NCBI GenBank assembly: GCA_017458195.1
Contig: JAFTGI010000029.1
Span: 1-43,022 of the forward strand
Source of the DNA: Prevotella sp.
Lineage (GTDB): Bacteria; Bacteroidota; Bacteroidia; Bacteroidales; Bacteroidaceae
DNA: 43,022 bases
Direction: 5' to 3'
Shown here: one piece after another, positions 1 to 6,463 of the stretch
Position numbering within the stretch: the stretch's first letter is position 1
Layout of the letters: the number at the start of each line of letters is the position of its first letter
The notes under the pieces: generated by a model
The model's input: the letters and a program-made list of their open reading frames with translations, nothing else
Told to the model about the DNA's origin: nothing
Database searches by the model: none
Made by a program: the position numbers and the translations under genes

Positions 1-327
1 GCCCTGCGCCACCTGGCGGATGCTCTGCTCCATGGGCCGTCGGACGTACCAGATGCTATGCAGGTGGTCGGGCATGAGGCAGTACTGCAGAACCTGGATC
101 TCGGGGTGGACGACGGACAGCGACCGCTGGCAGTCGAGCAGGGCCTGCCCCAGCTCGCTGCGCTCCACGCGGGCCTGCGCCGGGTCGTCGGCCGGCACGA
201 CGAGGCGCCCCAGCATGGGCTCGCGCGAGGTGACAGTCAGCGTGGCGTGAAAGATGCCGACGCCCCGCCATGCCTCGCCGCTCTGCTGCCATTGCCACTG
301 TCCTGTCCTTTCGTTGTTTTCCATCAT
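1..327 (-). CDS. REP-associated tyrosine transposase (IS200-like Y1 domain), C-terminus beyond window
   Basis: Reading the minus strand from the ATG at 327 gives 109 uninterrupted codons to the window edge. The product starts MMENNERTGQWQWQ and contains the segment LQYCLMPDHLHSIWYV at about residues 80-95. The MPDHLH block matches the HUH motif of Y1 transposases (the family consensus is near MPNHVH), and the tryptophan-rich context fits the REP-associated (RAYT) branch rather than classical IS200. The catalytic Tyr would lie beyond the edge. RAYTs are single-copy domesticated transposases that act on short palindromic REP sequences. A weak TAACTTTG box lies upstream on the minus strand (352-359). 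Palindromes elsewhere in the window are possible substrates, but that is inference. An in-frame ATG at 324 is an alternative start. Confidence 0.75.
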   Translation of the reverse strand, partial: MMENNERTGQWQWQQSGEAWRGVGIFHATLTVTSREPMLGRLVVPADDPAQARVERSELGQALLDCQRSLSVVHPEIQVLQYCLMPDHLHSIWYVRRPMEQSIRQVAQG

Positions 328-421
328 GATCGGATTTTGACTATCTTGCTGCAAAGTTACAACTATTTCCGCAGACTTTTGCCATTTTTGTCGCATTCAG
401 GCCGTTATTCGCCGTTTTTAT

Positions 422-452
422 TTTGTCATCTCACGGAAAAGCAGTAACTTTG
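422..452 (+). promoter_or_regulatory. Bacteroidota promoter of the GH125 gene
   Basis: TTTG at 422-425 and TAACTTTG at 445-452, separated by 19 bp, match the -33/-7 consensus. The ATG at 483 follows after a leader of roughly 25 nt. An in-frame ATG-free extension into this promoter was rejected as the start. Confidence 0.7.
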
Positions 453-482
453 CCAGAGATTAACCATACACAAAAAAGAAAG

Positions 483-1985
483 ATGAAGAAAATGATGCTC
501 ATCGCCGCGCTGGCCGCACTCTCGGCCTGCACGACAAAGACGACCGAACAGACGACCGAGGAGCCGCAGAAGGCCTTCGGCGCCGAGTACATCCAGATGA
601 CGGCCGACACGACCATCCACGTCGGCACGTCCAAGCGCCCGCCGGTGGAGGAGCGGCTGTTTCGCTCGGAGGTCATCGACCGGAAGATCGAGGAGGTGAA
701 GGCCGTGCTGAAGGACAACCCCTACCTGGCCTGGATGTTCGAGAACTGCTTCCCCAATACGCTGGAAACGACCGTGCACTACCGCCAGCTGGCTGACGGC
801 GACGACGACACGTTCGTCTACACGGGCGACATCGCTGCCATGTGGCTGCGCGACTCGGGCGCCCAGGTGTGGCCCTACGTGCAGTTCTGCAACGACGACC
901 CGGCGCTGGCCCGGCTCATCCGCGGCGTCATCCTGCGCCAGCTGAAGTCGATCAACCTGGACCCCTATGCCAATGCCTTCTACGACTCGCCGGAGCAGAC
1001 GGGCGAATGGCAGAGCGACCACACGCAGATGAAGCCCGGCCTGCACGAGCGCAAGTATGAGATCGACTCGGAGTGCTACCCCGTGCGCCTGGCCTACGCC
1101 TACTGGCAGGAGACGGGCGACACCACCGTCTTCGGCGAGGTGTGGCTGCAGGCCGTCGACAATATCCTGAAGACCTTCCGCGAGCAGCAGCGCAAGGACG
1201 GCGACCGCGGGCCCTACACGTTCCGCCGCACCACCGACCGCCAGTTCGACACCGTCGGCTGGGGCGGTCTGGGCCATCCCCTGAACCCCGTGGGCCTCAT
1301 CGCCTCGGTGTTCCGCCCGTCGGACGACGCCACCGTCTTCCCCTTCCTCGTGCCCTCTAACTTCATGGCTGTCACGTCATTGCGCAAGGCCGCCGAGATC
1401 CTCTCCACGGTCAACCACGATGCCGACCGCGCCCAGCAGTGCACGGCGCTGGCCGACGAGGTGGAGCAGGCCCTGCGGCAGTATGCCGTCGTCAACCATC
1501 CGAAGTACGGCAAGATTTATGCCTTCGAGGTCGACGGCTTCGGCTCGCAGCTGCTCATGGACGACGCCAACGTGCCGTCGCTCCTCGGCATGGGCTATCT
1601 GGGCGACGTCAGCCTCAGCGACCCCGTCTATCAGAACACGCGCCGCTTCGTCTGGAGCGAGGACAACCCGTCGTTCTTCCGCGGCCGTGCGGGCGAGGGC
1701 ATCGGCGGCCCCCACGTGGGCTACGACATGCCCTGGCCGATGTCGATCATGATGCTGGCTTTCACGTCGCAGGACGACCAGGAGATCCGCCACTGCATAG
1801 AGATGCTCATGTCGACCGACGCCGGCACGGGCTTCATCCACGAGTCGTTCAACAAGGACGACGCCCGCGACTACACGCGTCCCTGGTTTGCCTGGCAGAA
1901 CACGCTCTTCGGCGAGCTCATCCTCAAGCTCATCGCCGACGGCAAGGCCGACCTGCTGAACAGCTGCCAGCGCTACGTAGATTAA
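483..1985 (+). CDS. GH125 exo-alpha-1,6-mannosidase, lipoprotein
   Basis: The product (500 aa) is a glycoside hydrolase of family 125 (DUF1237), metal-independent enzymes that release mannose from non-reducing alpha-1,6 linkages of N-glycans or yeast mannan. The start at 483 gives a lipoprotein signal (MKKMMLIAALAALSAC, lipobox Cys 16), so it is probably anchored in the periplasm or outer membrane. Family blocks are visible: YTGDIAAMWLRDS (about 113-125), the YEIDSECYP segment, and GRAGEGIGGPHVGYDMPWP toward the C-terminus. The YEIDSE and GEGIGGPH segments probably supply the catalytic acid and base; that placement is inferred from the family. Length is normal. The gene stands alone with its own promoter and is followed by a repeat block, not by partner enzymes. 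Confidence 0.9.
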   Translation: MKKMMLIAALAALSACTTKTTEQTTEEPQKAFGAEYIQMTADTTIHVGTSKRPPVEERLFRSEVIDRKIEEVKAVLKDNPYLAWMFENCFPNTLETTVHYRQLADGDDDTFVYTGDIAAMWLRDSGAQVWPYVQFCNDDPALARLIRGVILRQLKSINLDPYANAFYDSPEQTGEWQSDHTQMKPGLHERKYEIDSECYPVRLAYAYWQETGDTTVFGEVWLQAVDNILKTFREQQRKDGDRGPYTFRRTTDRQFDTVGWGGLGHPLNPVGLIASVFRPSDDATVFPFLVPSNFMAVTSLRKAAEILSTVNHDADRAQQCTALADEVEQALRQYAVVNHPKYGKIYAFEVDGFGSQLLMDDANVPSLLGMGYLGDVSLSDPVYQNTRRFVWSEDNPSFFRGRAGEGIGGPHVGYDMPWPMSIMMLAFTSQDDQEIRHCIEMLMSTDAGTGFIHESFNKDDARDYTRPWFAWQNTLFGELILKLIADGKADLLNSCQRYVD

Positions 1986-1990
1986 GAAAA

Positions 1991-2265
1991 AACCACGGAT
2001 TTAACGGATTGCGCTTAGTAGAGTAAAATAAACCACGGATTTAACGGATTTAACGGATTGCGCTCAGTAGATTAAAAAACCACGGATTTAACGGATTTAA
2101 CGGATTGCGCTTAGTAGATTAAAATAAACCACGGATTTAACGGATTGCGCTTAGTAGATTAAAATAAACCACGGATTTAACGGATTTTTCCATTTATGGA
2201 TTAAACGGATTGCGCGGATTGTAAAATAATCCGTTTAATCCGTTTAATCCGTTTAATCCGTGGTA
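1991..2265. repeat. Five tandem units with an inverted closing arm (ACGGATT family)
   Basis: Units beginning AACCACGGATTTAACGGATT start at 1991, 2031, 2078, 2127 and 2167. The first four are followed by a spacer GCGCTTAGTAGATTAA or a close variant. The block ends at about 2228-2263 with the inverse words AATCCGTTTAATCCG repeated up to CCGTGG, so the whole can fold as a hairpin. The last codons of the upstream gene (GCTACGTAGATTAA) resemble the spacer. Together with the element at 2275-2457 this fills the 496-bp gap before the next gene. Confidence 0.85.
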
Positions 2266-2274
2266 GATAATAAT

Positions 2275-2457
2275 GGATCAGTCTGAATAACCGGTTGAAA
2301 ATTATCGGTCCTTCCCTATCGGTGAGATGGTTCTTCGAAAGTCAAGAAACGGTGCTTCTCGAAAGTAATATAGGGGTATATTACCTTCGAAAAGCACCAT
2401 TTTGTAATCAAAGTGACGTTTATTTGCCTGTAAAGAACCGCAGCTTCTGCAACCAGT
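2275..2457 (+). repeat. 183-bp dispersed element with 48-bp palindrome (copy A)
   Basis: This stretch is repeated almost base for base at 40812-40989, from GGATCAGTC to GCAACCAGT. It contains a palindrome with 22-nt arms at 2351-2372 and 2377-2398 around a GGGG loop. The same palindrome occurs at 29826-29873 and 42049-42096. No convincing reading frame is present, so this is a non-coding, MITE- or REP-like element. Confidence 0.85.
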
Positions 2458-2481
2458 GTCGAAATCGGTGATCAGATAGCC

Positions 2482-2664
2482 TCAGTCCTCGTCGTCCTGT
2501 TCCTCGTCGTCGTCCCAGACGCTCCGCTGATTGCGGCGGCTGGCGAAGGTGAAGTCTTCCTCATTTTCAAAGCTCTTGCTGGAAACGGAGATCGTCTGCA
2601 TCAGGCGGTCCGTCTTCAGGCTTATCTCCCACGTCTGCGGGGAGTCGTATTTCGTCTTGTTCAT
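2482..2664 (-). CDS. Small acidic-tailed peptide (60 aa), unknown function
   Basis: The frame begins MNKTKYDSPQTWEI and ends SVWDDDEEQDDED. It starts 27 bp downstream of the large T9SS-type gene on the same strand, so the two probably share a transcript. No signal peptide or membrane segment is apparent. The layout (a Y-x-x-P-x-T segment near the N-terminus, a hydrophobic stretch, then a Trp followed by acidic residues at the extreme C-terminus) recurs in the 62-aa product at 32442-32630, which also lies directly behind a T9SS-type gene. From general knowledge, similar unannotated short proteins are common in Prevotella. I do not recognise a function. A leaderless exported peptide, a chaperone-like partner or a peptide precursor are all possible. 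Confidence 0.6.
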   Translation of the reverse strand: MNKTKYDSPQTWEISLKTDRLMQTISVSSKSFENEEDFTFASRRNQRSVWDDDEEQDDED

Positions 2665-2691
2665 TGTGCTAAGTCTTTTTGGTTCTTATGT

Positions 2692-5600
2692 TTACTTGAT
2701 GATCATCTTGCGGCTCTGGCCGTTCACCTTCACCACGTAGATGCCCTTTCTCTGGATTGAAGATTGAACATTGAACATTGACCGTTGGCCATTTCTCATG
2801 GCGCGGCCCTGCAGGTCGTAGACCTTATTCTCAATGTTCAATTTTCCATTTTCAATATGAGAAATGCCGGTCGGGGTGTCGTCGCCGAGGCTGATGCTCA
2901 GCTTGCGGGACGTGGCGCCGAGAATCTGCAGGAACACGCGGCCCTCTGAGAGCGACGTCGTGCCCGTGTACTGATGGAAGGCGGCCTCCGTCTCGCCGTT
3001 CAGGGCGCCCAGGGCATAGATGCCGTCGCCCACGGCGTTCGCGCCGTCGCTCACCTGGAGCAGGTTGCCGGCGTGATCCTCGTCAGAATAATAGAAGTCG
3101 ATGTCATCGTCGTAGAGCGGATCCAGCTCGTAGTCGCCGGTCGCACCAGTCAGTATGACGGCTTCACCGGCAAAGGCCATCGGCACCGAGGTGAGCGTGA
3201 CGCTGCTGGCGTTGGCCTCAGTCACGATGTAAGCCTGCAAGCCGCTAAGATAATTGGCATACCAGAAGTCCACGTTCTTTTTGGCCACGAAGGTTGCCAC
3301 GTTCGTGTCGCCGAGGGTCAGCTCACCGATGGTGGCGATATAGTCGTTGGTACCACTTTCAAACTGGATGACATACATGCTCGACGAACCTTCGCCGGTA
3401 TAATAGTCATAGTCGTCGCCGGCAATTTCAATTGTCAGCGAATTGCCATAATAAGAGGTGTTGATGACCGAGGCAAGGCCGCTCTTCAGCGTCAGCTTGC
3501 TCTCGTCATATTCACCCGGGATAGTGGCCGCATAGAGATTAATTCCCCAGGCTGCATAGGTGTCGTCGAGCTCAAACTCGACAGGCACACCGTCGTAGGT
3601 TGCCTCCAGCGAGGTGTCATAGACGAAGCTGACGCTCTGCACGTCGAGATAGTCCTCTTCGTAGCTGCTGGCGGTGCCGGTGGCGGGCGTATTGTTGGTG
3701 GTGATGCTCACGATGGCGTAGGCCGGGCGGGTGCCGTCGGTGACCTGGTAGTTCAGGGGGATGGTGATCTCCTGCCAGTCGTCCGAGCTGGCGATGTCGT
3801 TCTTCTCGGCCGTGGCGATGGTGGTGCCCTCGGTGCCAAGAGCGGCCTTGTCGTCAGCATCGAGGTTGTCGGGCAGGGCCTTGAATCCGCGCGTAAAGAG
3901 GACGGCCTTCACGCTGGCATTGTCGGCCGTCAGCGAACCCTTCACCACCACCTTGATGGCGTCGGGCAGACCCGTGAACTGCGAGGCTGTGGCAGGTACG
4001 TCGTAGACGTAGGCGTTGTTCCAGTTGGGGGCGTAGGTAGCCGACAGGGGCACCTCGATGTCGTTGGCGTTGGTCAGCAGACCGGGCTGGTGGCTGTTCT
4101 CCACCACGGCGGCCGTCAGGTGGACGCTGCCGTCGGCGTTCTTCTCCATCTGGCTGTCGCTCTTGCTCAAGCCTACATAGCCGTTCCACGAGAGCGGCTC
4201 GTCGCCCTCAAACTCCAGCGGCTCCCAGTAGTAGCCGCCTGTCACGTTTAAGTGTTCCCACTCGGCGAAGTCGCTGTTGGGCAGCTGATAGACCGGCGCC
4301 ACCACGGTGACGGCCACGCGCTGCGAGGCGGAGCCGATGACGCCATCGGAGGCCAGAGTGGCCGTGACGTAGGTCGTGCCGGCGCCGACGCCCGTGATGA
4401 GGCCCGTAGCTGAGACCGTGGCCACGCTCTCGTCGTTCGACTTATAGCTCATGGCAGCCTCGTGGCTCGTCTCCGTGACGCCAATCTGGGCAGTCTCGCC
4501 CACCACGATGTAAGCATCGGCGATGTCGAGCTTCAGGGTGCCGAGGGCGAGCCCCTCAGCTGAGGTGATGTCGCTGGCCTGAGCCACATGGAGCGTACGG
4601 AAAGCCCTGGTGCCGCCGGAGTTCGCCACGAACTCATAGAGCACGCCGCTGAAGCCGTACTCACCGCCAACCACCACGTTCAGGTCGTCTGCGGGCAGCA
4701 CCACCTGCACACCCACGCTGCCATCGGTCAAGGCATTGACCAGCGTCTGGCCGGCAAAGCCTTTGTAGGCTGCACCCACTCGGTCGGCCGTGGTCACGAA
4801 GTGCACGCGCTGGTTCAGATAATCCATGTTAGTATATGTGTTTGTAGGAATCAGAGCACACTCGGTAGCCACCACGTCGTAGCCCACCTCAGCGGCCACA
4901 ATCTCAGCATTGGCAGTCACCGTGACGGCCTCCTCATCGAGGAAGCTCCACGAGGAAATCTCAGAGCGTCCGGGCGAATAGGAGCCTTGCAGGATGCCAG
5001 AGACCTTGTCGCCCTCGTTGAGCGTGATGTTGCCCGAGCCGCTGAGCAGCTTAATGCCCGAGCGGGCAGCGCCCGTGTTGTCCTGCACGTAGACATTAGT
5101 GCCGTCCACCCACGTCACCACGGCGTCGGTAAGCTGCACATACTCCTTGGTGGCTGCTGTGGCGTTGGTGTTCAGGTCAGCAATGCCGGCGCGCAGTGGA
5201 ATCTTCTCGAACGTGGTCGAGGCCACAGCGCTGTTCGTCTTGCCTGCCACGGTGGCGATGGCCTTCACGGTCGTCGTCTCGCTGATAATGAACGGAGCAG
5301 TGTACTTGGTCGAGGCGGTCGTGGGCTCCGAGCCGTCCGTTGTATAATAATAGGTGGCGCCTGCGTCAGCACTGCTGATGCTCACCGTCTTCTCAAAGAG
5401 GAAGGGAGCGTCGTCGCCACTGATGACGGGCACGCGGGCCTTAGTCTGGTCGGCCTCGTACTCCACGGTGAACGACAGCAGATACCACGTGCCGCTGGTC
5501 GTCTTCTCGATGGCTACGGTCTCGGCCGTGCCCTCCCAGATGAAGTAGTTGTTCTCGTTCTTGGTAGCCCAAGTGATGCCTGTAGCAGTAGTGTTGTCAA

Positions 5601-6096
5601 CAGCTACACCGTCAATCAGCAGGTTCGTATTGGCTGAGCCCGGCGCATAGCTGGCATAGCTGGTGGCCGCCGTGCTGACGCGTCCGTCAATGCGTACACT
5701 CTTGATCTTGGCTCCCGTCGGCGAACTGAATTTCAGCTGCACACGGTTGGCCGCAGTAGCGCTGCCATAGATGTTCAGACAGCGGGTGTCGGCATAGTAG
5801 TAGCCCGTGGTTCGCGGGCGGTTATTGCCCGTCACCTTCGCGGGGTCATAGACAAAGTCCAGACGGATGTCCTCGTTGAACTTGATGAACAAACCCATGT
5901 TCGTGGCCGCAGTGGGAATGTCCGTAGCCGAAAGGTCGGCAAAAAAGAGTTGTGGCGTAAGGCCGTCATAAATCGCTTCGTCGGCGAACGAGTGTGTCAC
6001 CGACTCATTTTCTGCCCATGCGCCGAGGCCTGCCAAGGTGAATACCCATAGCAATGCCACACGCAGCAGACTCATCTTACGTGAAGTTTTAGTCAT
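2692..6096 (-). CDS. Large secreted multidomain protein with T9SS-type sorting tail
   Basis: The product (1134 aa) begins with a signal peptide (LLRVALLWVFTLAGLGAWA). Recognisable parts in order are: an N-terminal beta-rich region; a chitobiase C-terminal-like domain at about 215-298 (YYYTTDGSEPTTASTKY); an OB-fold-like region (VYVQDNTGAARSGI); a bacterial Ig-like group 2 domain (SYKSNDESVATVSATGLITG); a segment starting LPNSDFAEWE that resembles putative carbohydrate-metabolism (PCMD) domains; and a C-terminal sorting tail (VYDLQGRAM to KGIYVVKVNGQSRKMIIK). It is probably exported by T9SS and held at the surface. No catalytic domain was recognised, so adhesion or glycan binding is the best guess. 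The tail carries low-complexity insertions on both sides of YDLQGR. Transcription is from the promoter at 6158-6189. Confidence 0.8.
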   Translation of the reverse strand: MTKTSRKMSLLRVALLWVFTLAGLGAWAENESVTHSFADEAIYDGLTPQLFFADLSATDIPTAATNMGLFIKFNEDIRLDFVYDPAKVTGNNRPRTTGYYYADTRCLNIYGSATAANRVQLKFSSPTGAKIKSVRIDGRVSTAATSYASYAPGSANTNLLIDGVAVDNTTATGITWATKNENNYFIWEGTAETVAIEKTTSGTWYLLSFTVEYEADQTKARVPVISGDDAPFLFEKTVSISSADAGATYYYTTDGSEPTTASTKYTAPFIISETTTVKAIATVAGKTNSAVASTTFEKIPLRAGIADLNTNATAATKEYVQLTDAVVTWVDGTNVYVQDNTGAARSGIKLLSGSGNITLNEGDKVSGILQGSYSPGRSEISSWSFLDEEAVTVTANAEIVAAEVGYDVVATECALIPTNTYTNMDYLNQRVHFVTTADRVGAAYKGFAGQTLVNALTDGSVGVQVVLPADDLNVVVGGEYGFSGVLYEFVANSGGTRAFRTLHVAQASDITSAEGLALGTLKLDIADAYIVVGETAQIGVTETSHEAAMSYKSNDESVATVSATGLITGVGAGTTYVTATLASDGVIGSASQRVAVTVVAPVYQLPNSDFAEWEHLNVTGGYYWEPLEFEGDEPLSWNGYVGLSKSDSQMEKNADGSVHLTAAVVENSHQPGLLTNANDIEVPLSATYAPNWNNAYVYDVPATASQFTGLPDAIKVVVKGSLTADNASVKAVLFTRGFKALPDNLDADDKAALGTEGTTIATAEKNDIASSDDWQEITIPLNYQVTDGTRPAYAIVSITTNNTPATGTASSYEEDYLDVQSVSFVYDTSLEATYDGVPVEFELDDTYAAWGINLYAATIPGEYDESKLTLKSGLASVINTSYYGNSLTIEIAGDDYDYYTGEGSSSMYVIQFESGTNDYIATIGELTLGDTNVATFVAKKNVDFWYANYLSGLQAYIVTEANASSVTLTSVPMAFAGEAVILTGATGDYELDPLYDDDIDFYYSDEDHAGNLLQVSDGANAVGDGIYALGALNGETEAAFHQYTGTTSLSEGRVFLQILGATSRKLSISLGDDTPTGISHIENGKLNIENKVYDLQGRAMRNGQRSMFNVQSSIQRKGIYVVKVNGQSRKMIIK

Positions 6097-6157
6097 GTCT
6101 GTTTAATTATTTGTGAATAAATATTATTACCTTTTAGTTTTTGTGCCGATTTGTTTG

Positions 6158-6189
6158 CAAATTTACGCACATCACATCAAATTCACAAA
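6158..6189 (-). promoter_or_regulatory. Minus-strand promoter of the large T9SS-type gene
   Basis: Read on the minus strand, TTTG (6186-6189), 20 bp, then TAAATTTG (6158-6165) fit the Bacteroidota consensus well. The predicted leader to the ATG at 6096 is about 55 nt. The promoter is divergent from the SusC promoter. The 367-bp gap 6097-6463 otherwise holds only the direct repeats at 6336-6370, a 29-nt motif at 6295-6323, and the SusC -7 box. Confidence 0.7.
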
Positions 6190-6335
6190 TAATTATCCAT
6201 ATCTTTAATTATTATTAACTCATGTTTCGGATGTTTTACATCCTCATACTGCCAATGGTACGGAGGTGGTAGTACGTAAAAAAACAACCATTTCATCGAT
6301 GAAACCGCGGTTTTTTGAACTTCCTGTCGCGAAAA

Positions 6336-6370
6336 TTGACCCGATTGTTCTATCACTTTGACCCGATTGT
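6336..6370 (+). promoter_or_regulatory. Tandem 13-bp direct repeat upstream of susC-like gene, candidate regulator site
   Basis: TTGACCCGATTGT occurs exactly twice, at 6336-6348 and 6358-6370, 22 bp apart, about two helical turns. The second copy ends 25 bp before the -7 box at 6396, so it sits against the position of the -33 element, which is otherwise poor here. AraC-type dimers commonly bind two half-sites in direct orientation with about this spacing. The hybrid regulator at 19342-23310 has such a domain, so this is the natural candidate operator. The assignment is inferred from position and spacing. Confidence 0.55.
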
Positions 6371-6395
6371 GGTAGTCGGTATGGCGGAAAAGCCG

Positions 6396-6403
6396 TAACT
6401 TTG
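6396..6403 (+). promoter_or_regulatory. -7 box of the SusC-like operon
   Basis: TAACTTTG lies 60 bp before the ATG at 6464. No good TTTG is found at the -33 distance, as expected for an activator-dependent promoter. Confidence 0.6.
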
Positions 6404-6463
6404 CAGCCGAAATTACTAACAAAGAATAAACAATTCCTAAAACTAACCAACAAAAACGCAGTG

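Noticed and set aside
58..447. Plus-strand frame across the transposase
   Set aside because: It is the antisense of the HUH-containing frame and runs through a non-coding promoter region.
1991..2265. Possible CRISPR array
   Set aside because: The spacers between units are themselves repeated, unit spacing is irregular, the block ends in inverted words, and no cas gene is near.
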